From the NCBI GenBank assembly GCA_018384375.1, contig JAHAYJ010000074.1, positions 1 through 64,000 of the forward strand: a DNA stretch of 64,000 bases, read 5' to 3'. The position numbers were made by a program, and so were the translations under genes. Shown here one piece after another: positions 25,863-34,578 of the stretch; the stretch's first letter is position 1; the number at the start of each line of letters is the position of its first letter. The notes under the pieces are model-generated. The model worked only from the letters and a program-made list of their open reading frames with translations, had not been told where the DNA came from and did not search any database. The stretch comes from Lachnospiraceae bacterium. Lineage in GTDB: Bacteria > Bacillota > Clostridia > Lachnospirales > Lachnospiraceae.

Positions 25863-27620
25863 TCAATCTTCCTGTTCGGTTCCCTTCTTCAATCCCTCCA
25901 GGATCAAAGGATATTTCCATTCACAGGTTTCTCTGTTGATTAGTCCGAATAGTTCTCCATTTCCCTCAAAGGCTCCATTATCCCACCAGATACAGGGAAT
26001 GCCTTTCTCGGCTGCCCGACTTACATAGTACTGAACCCACGCAGCCCGCTCACTTTCATTTCCCTCTGTATTTTTGTACATAGCACCAAATTCACCGATG
26101 ATTACCGGAATCCCTTTGGAAATGAAAAGTTCATCCAATTTCTGCATAATCGTGTCAATGTTTTCCGTATCCTGATCCCAGGTGCCACGCCCCTGTACAT
26201 TAAGTGCAAAGTCATAGGGTTCATATGCATGCACAGAGACAATAATCTTATCATCCTCCGGCACCTGAATATGCTCTAACGCAGCCCAGGCATTTGCAGC
26301 ATATCCGGGAATCATTAAGATTCGGTCAGGATTATTGCCTCCGCTCTCCCTGATCGTTCTGACAAAGACAGCATTCAATGCATTTACCACGTCCCAGCCT
26401 TCCTGGTCACCGCCGTTCCATTCCACGTCAGTACCTTTCTTTCTGGGTTCATTCAGTCCTTCAAAAATCAAATGCTCATCATAATCCTGGAATCGCTCCG
26501 CGATCTGGCTCCATACTGCTGCAAGAATCTTTTCGGAACGCTCCTGTCTGTCATAATATGTTTCATACCAGCTTTTGATGTAGGAATCCGGTGTGCAGTC
26601 TCCCCACCAGAACCAACCGCCGCTGGCCTCATGAAGCGGTCTGAAAAGAACCGGGACACCTGCCCTCTGCAGCTTCTGCAGTTCTTTTGCAATAACATCC
26701 ATATCAGAAATAAGCGCCTGATAGCCTTCTTCATCTTCCCCATTCATGATCTTATCAAGATCAATATTGGTACTATCTGTGTAAAACCCGCTGTACCAGT
26801 TTCCGGTAAGATATTGCTCCGGTGCATTCCAATGCCAACAAATCGTTACAATTGCCCCTTCTTCCCAAGCCTGCATCGCATACGTAATACTTTTTCCCTC
26901 ACTGCCATGGGCAGTTCTTGACGGCGAATATTCTATCATATCCAGTCCAACCATCGCCGGAAATTCACCTGTCTCTTTCCAGATACAGGCCATTTCATGA
27001 CCATACAGGCCACCATCACAATACTGCCCTGATATGATGTTCGTTCCATAGTTATCTACAAGATAACTCATGAGGCGTTTCGCGCAATCATCTGCATTTT
27101 CATTGCAAAGCTTTGCCGAAACCTGATAATAATCCTCCTCCAGTTCCTTACTCTGAAGGACTGTAAGCTTATCCAATGCAATATACCCCCAATATTTGGA
27201 AACCGTAATCTCATGTTCTCCAGCTTCTAAATAATTCCGTTTCATGCGCTCTTCGGTAAAAAAGCCTTCCGGGCTCGCAATGGTTCCTGCGGAAACGCCG
27301 TCCAGCAAAACAAAGTTCTCTTTATAACCGCCAATATTTGCTATTGTAAATTGGAAATCATAGAAGCCAGTCTCCTCGATGGTAATTCGAAAGGTACATT
27401 CATCTCCTTCTGCTTCAAATCCCTCCGCATAGCCTGTTCCCGAAAAGCCGCTCATTTCTTTTTTTACAGAGAGATTGGGAGAAAGCTGTGCATCTTCTGC
27501 CTCATAAACTCCGATCACATTCTTCTCCTCCTCAGATTCCCGTTGGCTATCAGCACAGCCAACCAAAATCATTACCCCCAGTATACAGGCCGTCAATACT
27601 TCTACCGTTTTCCCATTCAT
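25863..27620 (-). CDS. Secreted lipoprotein glycosidase: CBM35-like module plus GH26/GH5 hybrid barrel
   Basis: A 585-residue lipoprotein (lipobox LVGC, Cys22) facing the outside. Residues 37-157 look like a CBM35/CBM6-type carbohydrate module (VYEAEDA, FSGTGYAEGF). Residues about 185-345 are GH26 mannanase-like: MIEYSPSR, VTICWHWNAPEQYL and FRPLHEASGGWFWWG with the GH26 acid/base Glu331. From about 362 onwards the sequence is instead GH5-like: LIFEGLNEPR with Glu391, VSVHAYEP, VIIGEFGAM with Glu510, and WWDNGAFEGNGELFG. Both families are clan GH-A barrels, but this join would duplicate strand 4. Substrate is probably beta-mannan or beta-glucan; activity is uncertain. The ribosome site is weak. 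Confidence 0.85.
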   Translation of the reverse strand: MNGKTVEVLTACILGVMILVGCADSQRESEEEKNVIGVYEAEDAQLSPNLSVKKEMSGFSGTGYAEGFEAEGDECTFRITIEETGFYDFQFTIANIGGYKENFVLLDGVSAGTIASPEGFFTEERMKRNYLEAGEHEITVSKYWGYIALDKLTVLQSKELEEDYYQVSAKLCNENADDCAKRLMSYLVDNYGTNIISGQYCDGGLYGHEMACIWKETGEFPAMVGLDMIEYSPSRTAHGSEGKSITYAMQAWEEGAIVTICWHWNAPEQYLTGNWYSGFYTDSTNIDLDKIMNGEDEEGYQALISDMDVIAKELQKLQRAGVPVLFRPLHEASGGWFWWGDCTPDSYIKSWYETYYDRQERSEKILAAVWSQIAERFQDYDEHLIFEGLNEPRKKGTDVEWNGGDQEGWDVVNALNAVFVRTIRESGGNNPDRILMIPGYAANAWAALEHIQVPEDDKIIVSVHAYEPYDFALNVQGRGTWDQDTENIDTIMQKLDELFISKGIPVIIGEFGAMYKNTEGNESERAAWVQYYVSRAAEKGIPCIWWDNGAFEGNGELFGLINRETCEWKYPLILEGLKKGTEQED

Positions 27621-27682
27621 CTGCTTTATTTTTAACCTTGATAATTTTAATATTTCTCGTTTTATAACCTTATATCATTTAA

Positions 27683-27710
27683 AGTATACCTTTTGTCACC
27701 TTACGCAACA
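27683..27710 (-). promoter_or_regulatory. Candidate promoter of the glycosidase-lacI operon
   Basis: On the minus strand TGTTGC (27705-27710) is followed after 16 bases by TATACT (27683-27688). The -35 element lies inside one arm of the inverted repeat at 27704-27725. Confidence 0.45.
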
Positions 27711-27725
27711 CCATTTTATGTTGCG
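27704..27725. promoter_or_regulatory. Candidate operator, spaced inverted repeat
   Basis: CGCAACA and TGTTGCG are perfect 7-base arms separated by 8 bases. One arm covers the putative -35 element, so binding by the LacI-type product of the same operon would block transcription. Confidence 0.45.
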
Positions 27726-27890
27726 ATAAATATATCATTATTGCATTATTTGTGAATTTTGTATAATTAGACAAAATGAGCATGTTACAAATATCTATTT
27801 TGCACAAATATCGTTTTGTAACTTTTTTAAGTTTAATAAAGTTATTATAACTTTATTTTAGATTGCATCTATTTTTGATATTTTCTGCCA

Positions 27891-27922
27891 AAAAAAATCC
27901 CCATACAAGAGCTTGTACGGGG
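27891..27922 (-). terminator. Terminator of the sodium-pump operon
   Basis: On the minus strand CCCCGTACAAG and CTTGTATGGGG pair (one G-U) around a 2-base loop (27899-27922), followed by a run of T (27891-27897). It lies 40 bases beyond the oadA stop codon. Confidence 0.85.
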
Positions 27923-27961
27923 ATCCTCTATTTTCTATTTTCTGATATATCGTTCCAAATA

Positions 27962-29389
27962 TTACACAGGATATGCTGCATTCTTGGTATCAGCCTGGGT
28001 CATATCTACCTTTTCCTGCTGTGCCTGACGATACTTGAAGAAGTCTGTTGCCACCTGAGGGAACAATGCATAGGACAGTACATCCTCGTCCTGCTGCTTC
28101 CATTCCTTCATTTCTGACTCCAGCTTATCCATCTCGTTCTCAATCAGATCAGCGGGACGGCAGGTAATTCTCTCTTCACCCGGAATAACCTTGTCAATTA
28201 CCTCCTGGCTCATAGGCTTCACTGTCTGGCCATATTCACCACGAAGCACTGCCTTGGTTTCCTTGGTTGCCATCTTATATCTTTCACCCATCAGCACATT
28301 AAATACAGCCTGTGTACCAACGATCTGTGAAGAAGGTGTAACCAAAGGAGGCTCACCTAAGTCCTTACGAACCTGAGGGATTTCCTTCAGCACATCATAG
28401 TACTTATCCTCTGCATTCTGTTCCTTGAGCTGGCTAACCATATTGGAAAGCATACCGCCGGGAACCTGATATAACAGAGTCTTAATATCAACACCCATAA
28501 CCTTGGGATTCAAAAGTCCGCTTGCAAGGCACTCGTCTCTGTAAGGTCTGAAGTAATCAGCAATTTCAGCAAGAAGATTCTGATCATAGCCTGTATCGTA
28601 GGGAGTTCCCTTGAAGGTTTCAACCATAACCTCAGTTGCAGGCTGTGACGTGCCCATAGCAAAAGGTGAAATTGCACAGTCGATCACATCTACCCCTGCT
28701 TCTACTGCTTTCAGGTAAGTCATGCTGGCAACACCGGATGTATAATGCGTATGTAACTGGATCGGGAGCTTGGTTGCTTCCTTCATTGCCTTAATCAATT
28801 CAGCAGCCTTGTAAGGAACCAGAAGGCCTGCCATATCCTTGATACAGATGGAATCTGCTCCCATCTCCTCAATCTTCTTAGCCATATCTACCCAGTATTC
28901 CAGAGTATAAGCATCACCCAAGGTATAGGAAAGCGCGATCTGTGCATGACCTCTTCCTTCCTGTGCCTTGATCTTATTGGTTGCATTAACTGCTTCCTGA
29001 AGGTTTCTCAAGTCATTCAGGCAGTCGAAGATACGGATAATATCAATACCGTTTGCAATAGACTTCTCAACAAAGCTGTCTACCACATCATCTGCATAAG
29101 GTCTGTAACCTAAAATATTCTGCCCTCTGAACAGCATCTGAAGCTTGGTATTCTTAAATCCATCTCTTAATTTTCTAAGTCTCTCCCATGGATCTTCCTT
29201 TAAGAAACGAAGGGAAGCATCGAATGTTGCACCACCCCAACACTCTACTGCATGATAACCAACTTTATCCATTTTATCTACGATTGGAAGCATCATGTCG
29301 GTAGGCATTCTCGTTGCGATCAGTGACTGGTGCGCATCACGAAGAACGGTCTCCATAATTCCAACCGGTTTTTTAACCTGTTCTGCCAT
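27962..29389 (-). CDS. oadA: Oxaloacetate decarboxylase alpha subunit / pyruvate-type carboxyltransferase
   Basis: A 475-residue carboxyltransferase that moves CO2 between oxaloacetate and biotin. It shows LRDAHQSLIATRM with the metal-binding Asp, MLFRGQNILGYRPYADDVV, SICIKDMAGLL with the conserved Lys, and LQLHTHYTSG with metal-ligand His residues. It lacks a fused biotin domain, since the carrier is encoded separately upstream. It is the last gene of a five-gene operon and could equally be named PycB-like. Confidence 0.9.
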   Translation of the reverse strand: MAEQVKKPVGIMETVLRDAHQSLIATRMPTDMMLPIVDKMDKVGYHAVECWGGATFDASLRFLKEDPWERLRKLRDGFKNTKLQMLFRGQNILGYRPYADDVVDSFVEKSIANGIDIIRIFDCLNDLRNLQEAVNATNKIKAQEGRGHAQIALSYTLGDAYTLEYWVDMAKKIEEMGADSICIKDMAGLLVPYKAAELIKAMKEATKLPIQLHTHYTSGVASMTYLKAVEAGVDVIDCAISPFAMGTSQPATEVMVETFKGTPYDTGYDQNLLAEIADYFRPYRDECLASGLLNPKVMGVDIKTLLYQVPGGMLSNMVSQLKEQNAEDKYYDVLKEIPQVRKDLGEPPLVTPSSQIVGTQAVFNVLMGERYKMATKETKAVLRGEYGQTVKPMSQEVIDKVIPGEERITCRPADLIENEMDKLESEMKEWKQQDEDVLSYALFPQVATDFFKYRQAQQEKVDMTQADTKNAAYPV

Positions 29390-29419
29390 TGTTTAATCCT
29401 CCTATATTTATTTAAATGA

Positions 29420-30571
29420 TTAGAATACACCAAATACTGCCATGAAGGTACCGGCTGCTACAGCAGTACCGATAACCCCTGCCACATTAGGTCCCATAGC
29501 ATGCATCAGCAGGAAGTTAGTAGGATCAGCTTCCGCACCAACCTTCTGGGAAACTCTTGCTGCCATAGGAACCGCGGATACACCGGCAGAACCGATCAAC
29601 GGATTTACCTTGCCCTTGGTAGCAATACACATCAGCTTGCCGAACAGTACACCCGCTGCAGTACCGAACGCGAATGCAATCAGACCCAGAATGACGATTT
29701 TGATCGTATCCCAGTTCAAAAATGCCTCTGCGCTGGTAGTTGCTCCTACAGAAGTACCAAGCAGGATAACCACGATATACATCAGCGCATTGGAAGCTGT
29801 GTCTGTCAGCTGTCTTACCACGCCGGATTCTCTGAACAGATTACCCAGCATCAGCATACCAACAAGGGGAGCTGTTGTAGGCAGAATCAGACATACCACA
29901 ATTGTAACAATGATCGGGAAAAGAATCTTCTCAAGCTTGGATACCGGACGAAGCTGACCCATTTTGATCTTTCTTTCCTTCTCGGTTGTCAACAGTTTCA
30001 TAATAGGCGGCTGGATAATCGGCACCAGTGACATATAAGAATATGCCGCTACTGCGATTGGTCCGAGCAAGGCAGTCTGTCCCAGCTTTCCGGCAAGGAA
30101 AATGGAGGTAGGACCGTCTGCACCACCGATGATAGAGATTGCTGCCGCTGCTTTATCATTAAAGCCCAGTGCAATCGCTCCAAAATATGCTGCAAAAATA
30201 CCAAACTGTGCTGCAGCACCAAGTAAGAAGCTCTTAGGATTGGCAATCAGAGGTCCAAAGTCCGTCATGGCACCAACCCCCATAAAAATCAGGGAAGGTA
30301 AAATTGCCCATTCATCTAAGAGATAAAAATAGTACAGTAAGCCGCCAACTCCGTTAGGTGATTCTTTAATCGACATCATAATGTCCGGATAAATGTTAAC
30401 AAGCAGCATACCAAATGCGATAGGTGTCAAAAGCAATGGTTCAAAGCCTTTGGCAATCGCAAGATAGAGAAATACACAGGCAACAAGGATCATCAGATAA
30501 TTTCCCCATGTCAGATTGAAGAAAGCAGTCTGATGGATCAGATTGTCCAGTGTAGTTACTATATAATCCAT
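29420..30571 (-). CDS. oadB: Sodium pump decarboxylase beta subunit
   Basis: A 383-residue polytopic membrane protein of the OadB/MmdB/GcdB family, which couples decarboxylation of carboxybiotin to sodium export. Family motifs include [48 protein letters not shown] and [19 protein letters not shown]. It lies between the biotin carrier and oadA. Confidence 0.94.
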   Translation of the reverse strand: MDYIVTTLDNLIHQTAFFNLTWGNYLMILVACVFLYLAIAKGFEPLLLTPIAFGMLLVNIYPDIMMSIKESPNGVGGLLYYFYLLDEWAILPSLIFMGVGAMTDFGPLIANPKSFLLGAAAQFGIFAAYFGAIALGFNDKAAAAISIIGGADGPTSIFLAGKLGQTALLGPIAVAAYSYMSLVPIIQPPIMKLLTTEKERKIKMGQLRPVSKLEKILFPIIVTIVVCLILPTTAPLVGMLMLGNLFRESGVVRQLTDTASNALMYIVVILLGTSVGATTSAEAFLNWDTIKIVILGLIAFAFGTAAGVLFGKLMCIATKGKVNPLIGSAGVSAVPMAARVSQKVGAEADPTNFLLMHAMGPNVAGVIGTAVAAGTFMAVFGVF

Positions 30572-30617
30572 TTCTTTTACCTCCTGTTGTTTTAATCAGC
30601 ACACGCAATACTCAATA

Positions 30618-30995
30618 TTAGTTCAGAGTTGCCAGTAATGCGCCTGCTTCAACAGGATCACCAACAGCTACATCAATGCTTGCCACAGTACCATCCTGAG
30701 GTGCCACAACAGGGATTTCCATCTTCATTGCTTCCAGAATCACTACTGTATCGCCGGCCTTAAGAGCCTGACCAACACTTGCTTCAACCTTGAATACCTT
30801 ACCTGCTGCACCGGCTTCTACTCTTACACTGCCTGCTGCGCCGGCTGCTGCCTTAGGTGCTGCTGCCGGTGCTGCCTTGGGTGCTGCTTTCGGTGCTGCT
30901 TTCGGTGCTACCGGTGCAGGTGCTCCGGTGGATGCTCCTTCTTCTACTACTACATCATATACGTTTCCGTTTACGGTAATTGTATAATTTTTCAT
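30618..30995 (-). CDS. Biotin carboxyl carrier protein of the sodium pump
   Basis: A 125-residue protein: a short N-terminal strand region (MKNYTITVNGNVYDVVVEEG), a flexible Ala/Pro/Lys-rich linker (about 25-57), and a biotinyl domain with EAMKMEIP, biotin Lys91. The shape matches GcdC/MmdC carriers that shuttle the carboxyl group between carboxyltransferase and the membrane subunit. Confidence 0.93.
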   Translation of the reverse strand: MKNYTITVNGNVYDVVVEEGASTGAPAPVAPKAAPKAAPKAAPAAAPKAAAGAAGSVRVEAGAAGKVFKVEASVGQALKAGDTVVILEAMKMEIPVVAPQDGTVASIDVAVGDPVEAGALLATLN

Positions 30996-31036
30996 TACTT
31001 AAATCCTCCTGTGATTTTATTCAACTATCTTCTTAA

Positions 31037-31819
31037 TTAGGCTTTCTGCCATTTACTTCCCACACGTCTGATACTTCTCACAACAAATCCATCTGTAGAC
31101 GAAGCACCTTCGCTTGCCGCAATTGCTGCGGCAATAACAGCTACCAGTTCAAGATCATCGGTAAGTTCTTCCTTCTCAATGATCTGTGCAATCGTGTTAT
31201 CTACTGCTGCACTCTTAGCTTCCTGCTTTGCCGATTTCTTTGAAAACTTAGCCTGAAGCTTAGGAATCAAACTGAAGCAGCTGATAATTCCACTGATCAG
31301 AATCAGAACCACAAATACGGTTCCCATACCAAGAAGCGTATTTAATGCTGCCTTCTCCATCTTTTCACCAAAGGAGTAAATAACATTGGTTGTGACACTG
31401 ACCGGCATACCGTCTTCAAACACAACCTCTATTGTAGCATTCCGTTTGTCACATTTTATCTCAGCCGTAAGTACACCCTCTTCCGGATACCTCGTACCTT
31501 GATATTCCTCAACAACTACGGAATTATTGGTGACCTTAACCACTTCTACATAATTACCCATATCTTCGGAAGCACTCTTCCAGCTTGCAAAGGCATTTTC
31601 AAACACTGTGCCATCCACGCCATTTTGTTCAACCATGGCAATGTAGCTTTCCTCGCCCTGCTGGTTTACCACCTGACTGACAACAGTAGCAACGCTTTCC
31701 ACATAATCCCTTGCTTCCTGATCTGACATCAGATCGTCTGCCTCTTTATTCTGCTGGCCGCATGCTGTAAGTCCAAGCATACAGGTAATCATACCTAATA
31801 TTAATAACCATTTTTTCAT
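31037..31819 (-). CDS. OadG-like gamma subunit fused to an external lipoprotein domain
   Basis: A 260-residue protein. It begins with a lipoprotein signal (LGLTACGQQ, Cys about 21) and an external domain of about 130 residues, then one membrane helix (about 148-172, LLGMGTVFVVLILISGIISC) typical of OadG/MmdD gamma chains, and a cytoplasmic tail with AVIAAAIAASEG and RRVGSKWQKA, the usual OadG ending. Standard gamma chains are much shorter, so the outer lipoprotein part is an added module of unknown role. Confidence 0.8.
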   Translation of the reverse strand: MKKWLLILGMITCMLGLTACGQQNKEADDLMSDQEARDYVESVATVVSQVVNQQGEESYIAMVEQNGVDGTVFENAFASWKSASEDMGNYVEVVKVTNNSVVVEEYQGTRYPEEGVLTAEIKCDKRNATIEVVFEDGMPVSVTTNVIYSFGEKMEKAALNTLLGMGTVFVVLILISGIISCFSLIPKLQAKFSKKSAKQEAKSAAVDNTIAQIIEKEELTDDLELVAVIAAAIAASEGASSTDGFVVRSIRRVGSKWQKA

Positions 31820-31837
31820 ATTAAGTAATTATCCTTT

Positions 31838-33268
31838 CTAGACTGTACCATGTTTCTTTGCAGGACGGTCTTCCCTCTTTGTGAACAGCATCTCAAATGC
31901 ACCGATCACATACTTTCTGGTAGCTGCAGGTTCGATGATCTGATCAACATATCCTCTCTTTGCTGCACCAGATGCACTTGTCTGCAGTGCTGCATACTCT
32001 TTTGCACAGGCATCGATCGCATCTGCGCCCTGACCATCACAGATGATCTTAGCTGCAAGTTTTGCATCCATTGTACCGATCTGCGCATCAGGCCATGCCA
32101 TCGTAATATCTGCTCCGATTGCCTTAGAATTCATTGCAACATAAGCGCTTCCGAATGCCTGACCGATAATTACGTTCACTTTAGGAACGGTTGCATTTGC
32201 AAATGCATATGTAAGCTTAGCTGCCGCCTTGGCGATCTTCTTCTCTGCACACTTGTCAGCCTTAAAGCCCTTGACATTCGTCAGTGTCAGAACAGGGATA
32301 TTGAATGCATCACAGAAATTTACGAAATCTGCTGCTTTATCGCAGCCTGCAGGAGTCAGAACAGTATCAAATTTATCTGTTACATTTCCGTCCTCTCCGT
32401 ATACCTCACTGCGGTTTGCAACAGCACCCACGGTTACACCATTTAATTTGATCAGTGCCGTTACCATTTCCTTGGCAAAATTTCCCTTCACTTCAAAGAC
32501 AGCACCATCATCGGCAATCTGGGATAATGCAATAGAAGTATCTCCAACGCAACCGGCGATTTCTGCACATGCACGGTTCAGGTCGTCTGTGCACTCTTCA
32601 AATGACATGTCATCTTCATTATTAGCCGGAAGCAGACATACCAGTTCTCTGATCTTTGCAAGAATGGAAGCCTCATCTGCAACCACATCAACGATTCCTG
32701 CCTCTTCGCTCTGAAAAGCAGCTGCTGAAGTGTCACATTTGCTGATCTCATTTCCATCTAATGCATTGGGAGCATTCACAAACAGCTTTGCTTTCTTTTC
32801 TTCCATAAAAGTAAAGTCTGTCAAAGTAGGGATCAATGCAAGACCGCCGCCGCAGGAACCAAAGATTGCTGTAATCTGTGGAATGATACCTGAGCTGATC
32901 ACCTGCTTTTTGTAGATCTCACCGAAGCCGTTCAGTGCGTCTGTTGCTTCCTGTAATCTAAGTCCGGCAGACTCGATCAGTCCAATCACGGGTGCCCCTG
33001 TTTTCAGTGCCAGATCATAGAGGTTTGCAATTTTCTTTGCATGCATTTCACCGACACTGCCGTTTAATACGGAAGCGTCCTGGCTGTATACATACACAAG
33101 GTTGCCACCAATCACTCCGTAACCGGTGATAACACCGTCAGAAGGAGTTTCTGTCTGTTTCAGATTGAAATCAGTGCTTCTTGCTGTGATCTGCGCACCA
33201 ATCTCAACGAAACTGTTTTCATCGAGTAAAGCGGTAATTCTTTGACTCGCTTGTGAAGTAGTACTCAT
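31838..33268 (-). CDS. Acyl-CoA carboxyltransferase (MmdA-like, divergent)
   Basis: A 476-residue member of the biotin-dependent acyl-CoA carboxyltransferase family, with crotonase-type folds in both halves: GLIESAGLRLQE and IFGSCGGGLALIP in the first, and GQAFGSAYVAMNSKAIGAD and AWPDAQIGTMD in the second. It is shorter than typical MmdA (about 510 residues), and the region after GSCGGG is divergent, so the acyl-CoA (methylmalonyl, malonyl, glutaconyl or another) cannot be read from sequence. First gene of the sodium-pump operon, which also encodes the unrelated carboxyltransferase OadA. Confidence 0.85.
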   Translation of the reverse strand: MSTTSQASQRITALLDENSFVEIGAQITARSTDFNLKQTETPSDGVITGYGVIGGNLVYVYSQDASVLNGSVGEMHAKKIANLYDLALKTGAPVIGLIESAGLRLQEATDALNGFGEIYKKQVISSGIIPQITAIFGSCGGGLALIPTLTDFTFMEEKKAKLFVNAPNALDGNEISKCDTSAAAFQSEEAGIVDVVADEASILAKIRELVCLLPANNEDDMSFEECTDDLNRACAEIAGCVGDTSIALSQIADDGAVFEVKGNFAKEMVTALIKLNGVTVGAVANRSEVYGEDGNVTDKFDTVLTPAGCDKAADFVNFCDAFNIPVLTLTNVKGFKADKCAEKKIAKAAAKLTYAFANATVPKVNVIIGQAFGSAYVAMNSKAIGADITMAWPDAQIGTMDAKLAAKIICDGQGADAIDACAKEYAALQTSASGAAKRGYVDQIIEPAATRKYVIGAFEMLFTKREDRPAKKHGTV

Positions 33269-33317
33269 GTTTTTCAGCCCTCCATTTTTATATTAAAAAA
33301 ATAATAACTTGATTCAC

Positions 33318-33376
33318 GGGGACAGACTTATCCCCATAATTTCACCTCTAGAAGTATAACATAAATGTTTGCAAAC
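33318..33376 (-). promoter_or_regulatory. Promoter and leader elements of the sodium-pump operon
   Basis: Minus strand: an extended -10 element TGTTATACT (33353-33361) without a clear -35, a perfect 10-base palindrome GTTTGCAAAC (33367-33376) just upstream of it, and in the leader a small hairpin with arms GGGGA and TCCCC (33318-33322, 33331-33335). The palindrome resembles LacI/CcpA-type half sites only loosely. Confidence 0.4.
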
Positions 33377-33450
33377 GCATAGAGATAAATTTTTGTTTTT
33401 TACAAAATTTTTACGAATAAACCGTTATCAGTCATTTCGCAATCGCTATA

Positions 33451-34497
33451 TCATTCTGTTTCAGCGGACGGCAGGCTTTCAAAATAGAAATTTTCGTCCA
33501 TCCTATCCCTTAGCGTCCCCTGCCCCAGATTATACAGAAGCAGCAATTTTGTATAGGCGGCCTCTAAAGATATATTCTTCATGGGAATGATCCCCCTCTC
33601 CATCATCTTCTCTGTGGTTGCATAAAATCTGCCTTCCGTACATTTATAGGAAGCCGTATAGACAGGAATTCCCTGTTCCGTACAGAAATCTAAAAATTTG
33701 AGAAAAGAATAGTTCTCCTCCACCGTGCATGCAGTTGCTGAATGATATAGATAATGAAGGATTGCTGCCGGCTTCTCCTGAAGGCTGATAAAGCGATAAT
33801 CCAATCCCGGATAGGGACGGATCAGCATAATCTTATTGGAGAAGGACGGACTTTCCCACGGAAGCAGACTACCTGCCTGATGGAGCTTGGCGATCGTTGG
33901 ATTTCTCTTGTCTCTGTAAAGAATCAGCTGTCCCTTCTCCATCTTTCCAAACGGTATTCCTCCAAAGCCTCTGAACTGATCCTCGTAGGCATCTGCCTCT
34001 GTCAGACGAGTAGCTACGTAAACAGGCATTTCCCCGGTATTGCTCTGGTATACCGCGAACACGCCCTCCACCATGCCGCATCGAATCAATTCCACTGCGC
34101 TTCTGAAATTTACAAGTCCGTTACTTCTTGCATCTTCAAGCGGATAGTTGGCTGCTGTCAGCACTACAGGCACCGGCACATGGCCCAGATACATTCCAAG
34201 AAGTGCCGCAGTATAGGACAAAGTATCGGATCCATGGGCAATGATCACCCCCTGATAATTCTCATAGGGAATTTCCTTCATACAACTGCAGAGCCTGCCT
34301 AATATCCCCGGTGTCATATTTTCACTGAGCACAGAAACCGGCTGCTTTACCTCAAATTCCTCTTCCCGTCCATACTTCTTCTGATAGAGAGAAAGCAATT
34401 GACCGGCAGATTTTTCCGTCACATTCATGCTTTTTCCCTGAACAGTACTTCCAATCGTTCCGCCCGTCAGTAGCACTAAAATCTTTTTCATTCTCAT
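33451..34497 (-). CDS. ansA: L-asparaginase
   Basis: Hydrolyses asparagine to aspartate and ammonia; no signal peptide, so cytoplasmic. The 348-residue product has the two catalytic Thr motifs, LLTGGTIGS at the N-terminus and IIAHGSDTLSYTAA around residue 93. ATG at 34497 follows GAGGAAAAAGGGTG. An upstream in-frame ATG at 34536 would place coding sequence over the repeated palindromes and is rejected. Divergent from dacF. Confidence 0.92.
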   Translation of the reverse strand: MRMKKILVLLTGGTIGSTVQGKSMNVTEKSAGQLLSLYQKKYGREEEFEVKQPVSVLSENMTPGILGRLCSCMKEIPYENYQGVIIAHGSDTLSYTAALLGMYLGHVPVPVVLTAANYPLEDARSNGLVNFRSAVELIRCGMVEGVFAVYQSNTGEMPVYVATRLTEADAYEDQFRGFGGIPFGKMEKGQLILYRDKRNPTIAKLHQAGSLLPWESPSFSNKIMLIRPYPGLDYRFISLQEKPAAILHYLYHSATACTVEENYSFLKFLDFCTEQGIPVYTASYKCTEGRFYATTEKMMERGIIPMKNISLEAAYTKLLLLYNLGQGTLRDRMDENFYFESLPSAETE

Positions 34498-34510
34498 CAC
34501 CCTTTTTCCT

Positions 34511-34523
34511 CTGCCAGTGGCAG
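34511..34523. promoter_or_regulatory. 13-base palindrome in the ansA leader
   Basis: CTGCCAGTGGCAG has perfect 6-base arms around one base, which suits protein binding better than an RNA hairpin. It lies just upstream of the ansA ribosome site. Confidence 0.35.
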
Positions 34524-34534
34524 AATAGTTATTC
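34523..34534. repeat. Palindromic repeat copy 1, ansA-dacF divergent region
   Basis: GAATAGTTATTC (arms GAATA/TATTC around GT). An identical copy lies 31 bases to the right, about three helical turns, as expected for paired operators. Confidence 0.6.
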
Positions 34535-34553
34535 ATCGTCCTGAACCTTCGCT

Positions 34554-34565
34554 GAATAGTTATTC
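34554..34565. repeat. Palindromic repeat copy 2, overlapping the dacF -35 region
   Basis: Exact second copy of GAATAGTTATTC. It sits about 14 bases before the dacF -10 element, where the -35 box should be. Confidence 0.6.
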
Positions 34566-34578
34566 TGTTCCGTACATA

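Larger units (their letters stand above)
27621..27890. other. Very AT-rich, palindrome-rich upstream region of the glycosidase operon
   Basis: About 270 bases with no gene and much lower GC than the surroundings. It holds the glycosidase promoter, a 22-base spaced inverted repeat, a wider inverted repeat with arms GTTACAAA (27784-27791) and TTTGTAAC (27815-27822), and a perfect 23-base palindrome at 27835-27857 (arm AATAAAGTTAT around a central T). Confidence 0.6.

Noticed and set aside
33361-33380. CcpA cre site upstream of the sodium-pump operon
   Set aside because: The palindrome centre is GC rather than CG and the match to the cre consensus is poor.
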